Positions 44,710 to 53,141 of a DNA stretch of 64,000 nucleotides are shown in pieces (position 1 is the stretch's first letter; each line of letters begins with the position of its first letter). This stretch comes from Bin55 sp965205545 (GTDB lineage Bacteria > Pseudomonadota > Gammaproteobacteria > Pseudomonadales > Azotimanducaceae). The notes under the pieces are model-generated. The model was not told where the DNA came from. It ran no database searches and saw only the letters and a program-made list of their open reading frames with translations. A program made the translations under genes and the position numbers. The DNA is taken from the NCBI GenBank assembly GCA_965205545.1, contig OZ242170.1, forward strand, positions 1,240,001 through 1,304,000, read 5' to 3'.

Positions 44710-47700
44710 CTAAAGACGCATCAGAGCAACATTTCCTCCAGTAGCCGTTTCGTTACGGCTGACCACTCGCTCGACGACGAACCGTTGCAAGTAGAAGGGG
44801 CCACCAGCCTTAGGTCCCGTACCGGAGAGACCTTCGCCGCCGAACGGCTGCGTTCCAACGACAGCACCGATCATTGAGCGATTCACGTACAGGTTTCCTG
44901 TCTTGACGCCTTTTGTGAATTGGGCAATAGTCGACTCTATCCGGCTGTGAATTCCAAATGTGAGCCCGTACCCAAGTGAATTCACTGAACTAACAAGCTC
45001 ATCAATTGCGGCTTTCTTGAATCGGTGGACTCCCAATATGGGGCCAAAGTACTCGGTGTTAAAGGAATCGATTTCGGATGCGTCCACCATAGTAGGTAGT
45101 ACGTAGTTGCCGGATGGTGGGTCGGCTACTTTCATCCTGTAGATTAGCTTGTTCTGATTGATGCCCGATTCGAGCCACTGCTTCGCTTCGCTGTCGATCA
45201 CGGGTCCAACGTTTACGCTCCAATCAATCGGATTGCCTACTGACAGTGCATCGATGGCACCACATAGGAGCTCGAGCAATTCATCTGCTATCTCGTCTTG
45301 GACGCAAAGCAGCCGCATTGCAGAGCACCGCTGGCCCGCGCTCTTGAACGCCGACAAAACGATGTCGTCCACGACATGCTCCATTTGCGCGGACGAGTCT
45401 ACAACCATAACGTTCACACCACCGGTCTCGGCAATCAACGGAACAATGGGACCGTCTCTACTAGATAACGAGCGAGCAATTGCTTTGGCCGCTCCAACAG
45501 ACCCTGTAAAGGCAACTCCTCCAATCAGTGGATTGGCCACAATCTGCTTTCCCACTTCATCCCCACCAGGTAGCACGTGAAAGACATCTTGGCCTATGCC
45601 TGCTTCTTGAGCCAAACTAGCGATGCGCAATGCGACCAAGGACGTTTGCGGGGCAGGTTTGGCCACAACGGTGTTGCCAGTTACAAGCGCGGCCGCCGCA
45701 GGCCCCACAAATATTGATGCTGGGAAGTTCCACGGGCTTATCGTTGCAAACGTTCCGCGTGGATACATGCAAAGCCTATTAGTCTCTCCTGTAGGGGACG
45801 GAAGCTCTTGCACACGAAACAATTTCCTACCCTGGGCCGCATAGTAGCGACAGAAGTCCTCCGCCTCACGTAATTCGTTGATTGCATCTTCCACGGTCTT
45901 TCCGGCTTCTCGCTGCAAGAGTCCGATCAATTCAGCCCTGTTCTTCTTGAGCTCCTCTGCCCACAGCTCAATCTTTTGAGCCCGAACTTCAGCACCTTCG
46001 TTAAACCAATTCGTCTGTTGTTCATATGCCCGTTCGATACTTGCATCTACCTGACTCTTGTCAATGCGCGGGCGCGATCCAACTACATCAGAAGGATCAC
46101 TTGGATTTCTAACCTGTTCACCTTCTGTTGAGAAGTTCCACTGCGCACTTAGCCACCGAGAGACTTCCTTTCTAAATGGCTCTCGCAGCTTTGTGTTACC
46201 AAAATCAATGCCAAACGAGTTTTCACGTTCGCAATAGATTTCTTTTGGCAATTCGATACGTTCATGGCTGTGACTGTTAGCAGATTCCACTGCTGAGATT
46301 GGGTCGCTAGCCACCTGCTCGACCGACAGATCGGAATCAAAGATGCGATTCACAAAGCTGGTATTGGCTCCGTTTTCAAGTAGGCGACGCATCAAGTAGG
46401 GCATGAGGTCCTTGTTGTTGCCTACAGGCACATAGACTCTGCAACCCGGGTAGTCGTTGAATTGTCTGCGTGCTACGTCATGTAGCAACTCGCCCATGCC
46501 GAATATTCGTTGAAACTCGTAACGTTTTCCCTGGCCCATGCTCTGGACGGAAGCTATTGTGTGAGCGTTGTGGGAGGCAAACTGAGGGAAAATGCGTTCG
46601 TGGTGACTGAACATCCTGCCAACGCAAGTGAGGTAGGAAAGGTCTGTGTTTTCCTTGCGGGTGTACACAGGAAACTGCGACAGGCCGTTCACCTGAGCAT
46701 GCTTGATCTCGTAGTCCCAATAGGCTCCCTTCACCAATCGAACGTTGAGACGAGTTTTATGAATACGGGCTAACTCTGCCAACCAATCGATCAGCGCTGG
46801 GGCTCTCTTGGCATAGGCTTGCGTAACCACTCCTAAGCCCTCCCATTGTCGTAGTGCGGGATTCTTGAGAAGAGTTTCAACTACCTTGAGCCCAACCTCG
46901 CATCGCTCGGATTCCTCTCCATCGATTGTGATTGGGATGTCGCGATCTGCAGCGACGAGACAGAGCTCCTCCATTTTCTCCACAAGTGAAGACATTGAGC
47001 TCTGCTCGTTGAGTGGCTCGATTCGCGGGTGAAGCGCTGTTAGCTTGACAGACATGCCATGTCCAAGTTCCAACGTCGAACGATGATCGGCTACATGACG
47101 CAGCGCTCCCATGTATGAATCGAAGTAGTCGTCGGCAACCTTGAACGAACGCGCTCCTTCGCCCAACATGTCAAACGAGGCTGTCCATTTCGTCTTGGCT
47201 ACGGCCTCTTCAATGGTTTGGCCGGCGACAAACGAGCCGCTGAGTATGTTCATTGCCGTGAGCAACGCTCGGCGCGTAACCGTCTCGCCGGTTCGAGCAG
47301 CAAACCTTGTGAGCCACCCTCCAGCGTCATTGCGGATGTCGGCGCCCAAGTCGAGCCAGTCTCCCGTTAATATGAGCGCCCAAGTCCCTGCGTTTACAAA
47401 CAGCGAGTCTGAGCTTCCGACATGAGACGCCCAATCGCCCTGACGCAGCTTCTCAGCAATCAGCTCTTCTGCTGTACGCTCATCGGGAATCCGAAGAAGG
47501 GCCTCAACGAGACAAAGCAATACCACACCCTCTTCGCTTGTCAGTCCGTACTCATGCAGAAATCGCTCGACGATTGGACTCTCCTGCTTGCGATCACGAC
47601 ATTCGGTGACCAGACTCTTAGCGTTGGACTGAATTTGCAGCCTCTGGCTGCTCGTGAACGGGTGACTCTCCAATAATTGCCTAACAGCCTCGTCTTCGGA

Positions 47701-47748
47701 GAGTAAAAGCCTTTGCCCAAGCTGCGACCAGCACTCCTCTAATGACAT
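44710..47748 (-). CDS. putA: Bifunctional proline dehydrogenase/L-glutamate gamma-semialdehyde dehydrogenase
   Basis: A 1012-residue PutA that oxidises proline to glutamate. The proline dehydrogenase half has RLVKGAYWDYEIKHAQ, PVYTRKENTDLSYL and YVPVGNNKDLMPYLMRRLLENGA. The aldehyde dehydrogenase half has ISPWNFPASIFVGPAAAALVTGN-like, IAETGGVN and the nucleophile Cys808 in SAGQRCSAM. There is no N-terminal ribbon-helix-helix, so it is not an autorepressor, and there is no extra C-terminal domain. Length is typical of such short PutA proteins. ATG with AAGGAA upstream. No proline transporter is adjacent. Confidence 0.95.
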   Translation of the reverse strand: MSLEECWSQLGQRLLLSEDEAVRQLLESHPFTSSQRLQIQSNAKSLVTECRDRKQESPIVERFLHEYGLTSEEGVVLLCLVEALLRIPDERTAEELIAEKLRQGDWASHVGSSDSLFVNAGTWALILTGDWLDLGADIRNDAGGWLTRFAARTGETVTRRALLTAMNILSGSFVAGQTIEEAVAKTKWTASFDMLGEGARSFKVADDYFDSYMGALRHVADHRSTLELGHGMSVKLTALHPRIEPLNEQSSMSSLVEKMEELCLVAADRDIPITIDGEESERCEVGLKVVETLLKNPALRQWEGLGVVTQAYAKRAPALIDWLAELARIHKTRLNVRLVKGAYWDYEIKHAQVNGLSQFPVYTRKENTDLSYLTCVGRMFSHHERIFPQFASHNAHTIASVQSMGQGKRYEFQRIFGMGELLHDVARRQFNDYPGCRVYVPVGNNKDLMPYLMRRLLENGANTSFVNRIFDSDLSVEQVASDPISAVESANSHSHERIELPKEIYCERENSFGIDFGNTKLREPFRKEVSRWLSAQWNFSTEGEQVRNPSDPSDVVGSRPRIDKSQVDASIERAYEQQTNWFNEGAEVRAQKIELWAEELKKNRAELIGLLQREAGKTVEDAINELREAEDFCRYYAAQGRKLFRVQELPSPTGETNRLCMYPRGTFATISPWNFPASIFVGPAAAALVTGNTVVAKPAPQTSLVALRIASLAQEAGIGQDVFHVLPGGDEVGKQIVANPLIGGVAFTGSVGAAKAIARSLSSRDGPIVPLIAETGGVNVMVVDSSAQMEHVVDDIVLSAFKSAGQRCSAMRLLCVQDEIADELLELLCGAIDALSVGNPIDWSVNVGPVIDSEAKQWLESGINQNKLIYRMKVADPPSGNYVLPTMVDASEIDSFNTEYFGPILGVHRFKKAAIDELVSSVNSLGYGLTFGIHSRIESTIAQFTKGVKTGNLYVNRSMIGAVVGTQPFGGEGLSGTGPKAGGPFYLQRFVVERVVSRNETATGGNVALMRL

Positions 47749-47839
47749 TTCCTTTACCTTGTATAGCTTGTAAGTAGCCCGTGAGTTGACCAGCTATGCG
47801 GCCATGAGTGGGGGATTGCTAGGAGCGGAACAACTCAAT

Positions 47840-49075
47840 CTATTGAATGGTTTCCGCATTGGGTCGGCCCGACACTCCCGAAACCATGTTCCGAGCTTCC
47901 TTTGTCGACTTTAGCGTAGGTTTGCCCCTAGCAGCGAAGTTATAGGGTTCCGTGTCGATGGATTCCAGTTCTCTTTGACCTGCAAGTACCTCGCTTTTCC
48001 ATTGATCATGCTGATTTTGTCGCTCTTGAAACTCCGGCATCACTTCCCTTGCAAACAATGTCAGGCTCGCGCAAATGTCTTCATGAGTGTTTTTGCCGGC
48101 CTGATTCAAGAGGATAACTTGATCGACGTGAGCTTGCTCAAGTTCCAGAAGCCGCGTTCGAATAGTTTCGGGCGAGCCAATGAGCTCGCTTCCCGATCGT
48201 TTTTGTCCTTCTGGAGTGCGTTTCCATTCCTGATAGCGCTGCCAAAAATTCACGCTGCCAGGTGCAAAGGGCCCTTCCTTGTTGTAGAGCTGCAATGCGA
48301 ATTGAAAGAATGTCCAACCGTCGGCCTTTTGCCACGCTTCCTCGTCAGTTGCGGCGCACATGAATCCAGACACCACGGCAATGTTCGGATTCGTTTCGTA
48401 GTTCTCAAGCTTCTCGAGTCCACGCACGTACGTATTGTAGTAAGCGTTAACCCACGCCTTGGCGGCTTCAAGACTCACAAACTTGAAGCACAAGGAACCC
48501 ATGCCACGACGAGCCGCATAGCGAATTGTGTCAAGTTGCGAACACGCGATCCAGAGTGGCGGATGGGGCTTTTGCAGCGGTTTCGGCACCACGCAGCGCA
48601 AAGGAAACTTGAAGAACTCGCCTTCGTACTCCCATGCATGGTTCCAGAACATTGGCAACGTACAACGAACTGCATCCTCCCAGACTTCACGCTTGTCGCG
48701 AAATCTCAGATTGAACGGATGCAATTCCGTAACCGACGCACCCTCTCCCAATCCAAGCTCCACCCGACCGTCGGATATCAAATCTAATGTTGCAATCCTC
48801 TCCGCCACTCTCGCGGGGTGGTTCGTTGTTAGCTGAACAATGCCGTGGCCCAAACGTATGTTGCTCGTTCTCTGGCTAGCAGCTCCGAGAAAGACCTCTG
48901 GCGCTGACGAATGCGAATACTCCTCCAGAAAGTGATGCTCCACTTCCCAGGCGTAGTCAAAACCCAGCCGATCAGCCAGTTCAATCTGTGCCAGAGATTC
49001 TTTGAGCAACCGATGTTCGCTGTTTTCTTCCCAATCCCTTGGTAGCTGGTGTTCGTAGAAGATTCCAAATTTCAC
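47840..49075 (-). CDS. Luciferase-like (LLM) flavin-dependent monooxygenase
   Basis: A 411-residue bacterial-luciferase-like F420/FMN-dependent oxidoreductase. MKFGIFYEHQLPR, WEVEHHFLEEYSHSSAPEVFLGA, IRLGHGIVQLTTNHPARVAE and GSPETIRTRLLELEQAHVDQVIL mark the TIM-barrel. The C-terminal ~60 residues are an additional charged tail. GTG start with AGGAAC upstream. It lies 52 bp downstream of the FAD dehydrogenase gene on the same strand, so they may act in sequence. No flavin reductase is adjacent; substrate unknown. Confidence 0.9.
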   Translation of the reverse strand: MKFGIFYEHQLPRDWEENSEHRLLKESLAQIELADRLGFDYAWEVEHHFLEEYSHSSAPEVFLGAASQRTSNIRLGHGIVQLTTNHPARVAERIATLDLISDGRVELGLGEGASVTELHPFNLRFRDKREVWEDAVRCTLPMFWNHAWEYEGEFFKFPLRCVVPKPLQKPHPPLWIACSQLDTIRYAARRGMGSLCFKFVSLEAAKAWVNAYYNTYVRGLEKLENYETNPNIAVVSGFMCAATDEEAWQKADGWTFFQFALQLYNKEGPFAPGSVNFWQRYQEWKRTPEGQKRSGSELIGSPETIRTRLLELEQAHVDQVILLNQAGKNTHEDICASLTLFAREVMPEFQERQNQHDQWKSEVLAGQRELESIDTEPYNFAARGKPTLKSTKEARNMVSGVSGRPNAETIQ

Positions 49076-49127
49076 GACAGTTCCTGTATCACGCGTAGTG
49101 AGTGACTACTCGATTGTAAGATTTGAT

Positions 49128-50591
49128 TCAAAGCCCGAGAGCCGCATTGGTTCCAGCGATTCGTCCAAAGACTGCACCTGACGTAAGTCCACTTCCCCCT
49201 GGATAGTTGTGGTAGTACAGTCCGCCCACAAGTTCTCCTGCACCGTATAGACTGCCAATGGGAGTTCCTGATACGTCCAATACGCGCGCATATTCGTCTG
49301 TGTGCAGTCCACCAAACGTAAATGTGATGCCGCACGTGACACCGTAGGCTTCAAAAGGAGGCGATGATATTGAGTTAGCCCAGTTTGACTTTGCCACAAC
49401 GCCGTCATTTGCACATCTGCCATCCTTGATCGATGGATTGAAAGCAGCGTCTGTCCGTACTGACTCGTTGAACCGTTGTACGGTATCGAGAAACCCTATT
49501 GTGTCCACACCAGACATTCGCCGAGCCAAGCCATCCAAGCTGCTCGAACTAACCTTCGTCACTTGTGGCACACGATATTCGTCCCTAAGCAAGGAGGTGG
49601 TCTTTGCATCAAACACCTGCCACGCAAAATGCCCCTTTTGCCTCAATATCGAAGCGCCGTAGCTTGCATACGTGTAATTGCGGAAATCCTTACCCTCGTC
49701 CACGAATCTCTTCCCATCGGCATTCACCATTATTCCAAGAGGGTAGGAGTGCTTTTGAAACGAATCTCCGACGCTCACGTCCCCATAATCCGGTGCGTTC
49801 AAGTCCCAAGCCACCGCGTGGCAACCTGACCAGTGACCTCGTGGCATGGCGCCGACATCGAGAGCCATGCGTATGCCGTCGCCTATGTTGTAGCGAGTTC
49901 CCCTGACACGAGCAAGATCCCAATCTGAACCAAGATATCGGGCTCGCCACGCCGAGTTGGATTCAAAACCACCACAAGCCAAGACCACCGCATTTGCATC
50001 AAGGGGCATCCCCGCAGCCATCACTCCAACGACTTTTCCATTGCTCTTGCGTGTCACAAGATCCGTCGCGCGGTAGCCGTACCTGATATCAACGTTCATC
50101 CCTTGCGCAATGTGCGTGAGCGCATCCACCAAACCTGCGCCTCCACCCCATGCTTCGACGGTCAGTCCTCCCCAAAATCGCTGCTTGCCGTTCACCTCAT
50201 GCGATTGGCGCCGATAAAGTGGGAGAAATCTAATCCCCTTGCCAAGCATCCACTGAAGCGTCGGCAAACTTTGCTCTGCCACCATATGGGCAAGAGCAGG
50301 ATCAGTTCGATATTGCGAAAGTCGACAAAGATCCTCGTAGTATTGCTCGCGATCATATGTGCCAAAATCTGATCGCTCGATTTCCCTCTCAGACAAGTCC
50401 GGCATTAGTGAGAGCAAGTCTTCCTGCCCACCATAGTGTGTTCGGAATCCTCCGCCTGCGAATCGGGAATTTCCACCTCGCGCTTGATATGGTGCACTCT
50501 CCAAGAGCACGACTTCGGCTCCGTGTTCGCTTGCAGCTATTGCCGCGCAGAGCGCGGCATTTCCTCCACCAACCACAACGACGCGTCTCAT
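49128..50591 (-). CDS. FAD-dependent dehydrogenase, fumarate-reductase-flavoprotein family
   Basis: A 487-residue flavoenzyme. The Rossmann GxGxxG in VVVGGGNAALCAAIAASEHG and the active-region GGNSRFAGGGFRTHYGG, with VVLACGGFESNSAWRARYLG and the C-terminal GSLYGAGELVGGLYYHNYPGGSGL, match the fumarate reductase/tricarballylate dehydrogenase/3-ketosteroid dehydrogenase superfamily. The overall pattern is nearest to TcuA-type tricarballylate dehydrogenases. The natural substrate is not decided by sequence. No partner TcuB is present, so electrons must go elsewhere. It is upstream of, and probably co-transcribed with, the luciferase-like gene. Confidence 0.85.
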   Translation of the reverse strand: MRRVVVVGGGNAALCAAIAASEHGAEVVLLESAPYQARGGNSRFAGGGFRTHYGGQEDLLSLMPDLSEREIERSDFGTYDREQYYEDLCRLSQYRTDPALAHMVAEQSLPTLQWMLGKGIRFLPLYRRQSHEVNGKQRFWGGLTVEAWGGGAGLVDALTHIAQGMNVDIRYGYRATDLVTRKSNGKVVGVMAAGMPLDANAVVLACGGFESNSAWRARYLGSDWDLARVRGTRYNIGDGIRMALDVGAMPRGHWSGCHAVAWDLNAPDYGDVSVGDSFQKHSYPLGIMVNADGKRFVDEGKDFRNYTYASYGASILRQKGHFAWQVFDAKTTSLLRDEYRVPQVTKVSSSSLDGLARRMSGVDTIGFLDTVQRFNESVRTDAAFNPSIKDGRCANDGVVAKSNWANSISSPPFEAYGVTCGITFTFGGLHTDEYARVLDVSGTPIGSLYGAGELVGGLYYHNYPGGSGLTSGAVFGRIAGTNAALGL

Positions 50592-51020
50592 TGCGTTAGC
50601 GAATGGCCCTTCGCGCGTTACGGAGGTTATGTCCGTTCAAGCAGTTGAACTCGAGCACGTTAGGTACTTCTACAAGCTGATTGGATTAGGGTGGCGTGGT
50701 TGGCAAAGTGATCTAGCATTGAGTGTTGCTTGACGTAGCGTAAAGGAGGTCGCTTCGTAAAGTTTTTCGTGGACTGAGCTTGCAGGTCGAGAATCATACA
50801 GCACGGTTCAAAATAGACAGATTGAAAGCATGATCACAAAAGAAATGCGTCCGCTACTGTTTAAGAGTCATGGCAAATGCAGATAGGCAACCTATTTGGA
50901 GGATAGAACCAAGAGCGTTCGACATAATCTAACGTGTGAGGGCAGCTTGATCCTGGGCTACTCTAGGCAGGCTGTGATCAAGCTCTGTCCGCATTTCACG
51001 ACCCGGATTGGAAAAGCAGT
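50592..51020. other. Intergenic region upstream of DUF2799 gene
   Basis: About 430 bases between divergent genes. The right end has an inverted repeat (see separate entry). Otherwise I see no gene. Contains the promoters for both flanking units. Confidence 0.45.
50944..50984. repeat. 9-bp inverted repeat with a 23-base loop
   Basis: AGCTTGATC at 50944-50952 is the exact reverse complement of GATCAAGCT at 50976-50984, ending 37 bases before the start codon at 51021. CCTG/CAGG extends partial pairing inside. It may be a regulatory operator or 5'-UTR hairpin; chance cannot be excluded. Confidence 0.4.
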
Positions 51021-51755
51021 ATGACGAAACGCCGCAATAAACTCAATCCAGTTCTGCGGGATTGTCGTCAGCGATCGCTGTGCGGTTCTACTCCAGCAAG
51101 AATTGTTGCTGGCACCGCGGCGAGTCTCGTTGTTGCCTTCTGTTTGATGTTCGTATACGCATGTGCGTCGATGAGCCATACCGATTGCTATTACACAGAC
51201 TGGTATGCAAAGGGAGTAATTGACGGAACAAACGGCGAAGCCATGTCGAGGTTTGGTCGGTACGTTTCGGACTGTTCGAAATACGCCATCTCGCCTAACC
51301 GACAGGACTATACCGAAGGCAGGCAAAAGGGATTGGAATCCTATTGCACAAGGGAAAACGGATACTACATCGGTCGCTACGGTCGAGAGTACAAGCATGT
51401 CTGCCCACGTACCCTTGAGGCCGACTTTCTCTCTGGTTTCACACCAGGGAGTAGGCTTGACGAGGCGGAATCGCGTATCGAATCAATTAATAGCAGCATT
51501 GCTTCGAAAAATCGCAGAATAGAGAGATTGCATGCTGAAATCGGTAAGTACGAGGTGGAACTGCTAGATGAGGATACTGACGACGAAACGCGGTCCACCA
51601 GGCTTCGTCAGATCAAGCGGCGTCAGACTGAGATTGGCCGCCATCAGGTGGAAATACAGAGCTTGTACGAACAGAAGGTAGAAGCAGTAGTGGCGTATCG
51701 TCAACGCGTACAGGAGAATAACGACCTTGGTTTTCGCGAAGAGGAGCGCTATTGA
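51021..51755 (+). CDS. DUF2799 domain lipoprotein-like protein
   Basis: A 244-residue exported protein. An N-terminal hydrophobic stretch (IVAGTAASLVVAFCLMFVYAC) ends in a lipobox-like Cys48. DUF2799 features follow: WYAKGVIDGTNG, a YTEGRQKGLESYC repeat-like block and CPRTLEADFLSGF. The last ~90 residues are a coiled coil rich in Arg, Glu and Ile with heptad-like IESINSS/IASKNRRIERLHAE. DUF2799 proteins are envelope-associated with unknown function. The gene is 85 bases upstream of tRNA-Met. Confidence 0.78.
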   Translation: MTKRRNKLNPVLRDCRQRSLCGSTPARIVAGTAASLVVAFCLMFVYACASMSHTDCYYTDWYAKGVIDGTNGEAMSRFGRYVSDCSKYAISPNRQDYTEGRQKGLESYCTRENGYYIGRYGREYKHVCPRTLEADFLSGFTPGSRLDEAESRIESINSSIASKNRRIERLHAEIGKYEVELLDEDTDDETRSTRLRQIKRRQTEIGRHQVEIQSLYEQKVEAVVAYRQRVQENNDLGFREEERY

Positions 51756-51839
51756 GTGGAAGCCGCCCAATTGCCGCTTAGAACACTTACGCTCGATACA
51801 ATATCGACGAGCGACCATACGGGAGCTCTCATTCACAAA

Positions 51840-51916
51840 GGCTACGTAGCTCAGCTGGTAAGAGCACAGCACTCATAATGCTGGGGTCGTTGGTTCGAGT
51901 CCAACCGTAGCTACCA
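51840..51916 (+). tRNA. tRNA-Met (anticodon CAU), elongator type
   Basis: The 77-base sequence folds into a normal cloverleaf: acceptor GGCTACG/CGTAGCT (with one G-T pair), D-arm, anticodon stem CAGCA/TGCTG with loop CTCATAA giving anticodon CAT, and T-arm. CCA is encoded. The sequence matches elongator tRNA-Met of gammaproteobacteria closely rather than tRNA-Ile2 or initiator tRNA. Confidence 0.93.
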
Positions 51917-52022
51917 CTCTTCCCTTTCGACGAGTATCAGGGGTTTAGTGAACTCTCGCACAGGTGTGAACAAACCGAACTCTATACGTCACTCTGATTG
52001 ATTGGAACCAAAGAGTCAAACA

Positions 52023-53141
52023 ATGAAGAAAATTCTCGTCGGACTGCTGCAAGTGGTGGTGATCCTCTTACTGCTTGTGCTGGCTTTCCTGTTTTCTCGC
52101 GCACCCAATATTCAGGACATTCAATCGGACTCGGACGTTGTAGCGTCGAATACTGAGAGCATTCCCAGCGTTGCCGTAGTCAAGCCGCAAGCCATAGCAA
52201 GCCAGCTGTTTGTTGACTCTACGGGTACCGCAAAAACGACTAGCGTCGTTCCAATGGCAACCCAAGTCTCCGGCCAAGTGGTTTGGATCTCCGACTCGTT
52301 GCGCACGGGGGGCTCGTTTTACAAGGACGAGGAGCTACTGAGGATAGACCCTACGGATTTCAAACTAGCGCTAGACCAAGCCGAAGCCAACCTGCAGGCC
52401 GCAAACGCAAACTTGGAATTGCGCGAAGCGGAGCGTCTTGCGGGCGAGGAGAACTGGCAAATAATGAACCCGGGCGAAGAGGTTCCCACGCTGGTCGCAA
52501 GAGCGCCTCAAATAAACCAATCTACAGCAAGCATTGCGGCGGCTGACGCCAGTCTGGCAATCGCAAAGCTGCGATTGTCTCGAACCACCTACTCGCTTCC
52601 GTTCGACGGCAAGGTCCTTGCCACGGATGTGGGTGTGGGTCAGTTGCTAACGCAGGGCCAACCTTTCGGATCGGCATACGACACGGCCTCACTGGAAGTG
52701 GAGGTTAACTTGGCAGAAAGCGAAATGCGTCTGTTGGAACCTGTGATAGGAAGGTCCGCCCGCATAAGCAGAAGTCGCGTCTCATTTGATGCAGTAGTGG
52801 ACCGAATCTCGGCGTCCATCGACATTCGCACCCGAACAACAACGCTCTATATTTCTGTTGATCCGAACTCTCCACTTCTGCCCGGTCATTTTGTAGATGT
52901 TCGCATCTTTGGACGTCTCGACGACGACACCTACCGTCTGCCAGAGTCCGTGGAGCAATCTCGTTCAAAATTTTGGATCGTTCGGGAAGGAAAGCTTCAG
53001 AGCGTAAACGCCCGAATCATAGCGAGAGAGGGCAACGAACTGGTAGTTTCAGCTTTCGACTATGGTGAGGGAATCGTGATTGGATCGCCACGCAACGCAT
53101 ATTCGGGAATGCCGGTAGCCATTTCAGAAAATCGTTCATGA
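52023..53141 (+). CDS. RND efflux periplasmic adaptor (second system)
   Basis: A 372-residue membrane fusion protein. N-terminal helix (LLQVVVILLLLVLAFLFS) anchors it. TAKTTSVVPMATQVSGQVVWI and GSFYKDEELLRIDPTDF are the first lipoyl half, the coiled coil spans roughly residues 110-190 with an unusual Glu-rich loop (LAGEENWQIMNPGEEVP), and TTYSLPFDGKVLATDVGVGQ closes the lipoyl. ATG 52023 is used; TTG 52002 is the frame's limit. It overlaps the pump gene by four bases. Distinct in sequence from the adaptor at 34002. Confidence 0.92.
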   Translation: MKKILVGLLQVVVILLLLVLAFLFSRAPNIQDIQSDSDVVASNTESIPSVAVVKPQAIASQLFVDSTGTAKTTSVVPMATQVSGQVVWISDSLRTGGSFYKDEELLRIDPTDFKLALDQAEANLQAANANLELREAERLAGEENWQIMNPGEEVPTLVARAPQINQSTASIAAADASLAIAKLRLSRTTYSLPFDGKVLATDVGVGQLLTQGQPFGSAYDTASLEVEVNLAESEMRLLEPVIGRSARISRSRVSFDAVVDRISASIDIRTRTTTLYISVDPNSPLLPGHFVDVRIFGRLDDDTYRLPESVEQSRSKFWIVREGKLQSVNARIIAREGNELVVSAFDYGEGIVIGSPRNAYSGMPVAISENRS

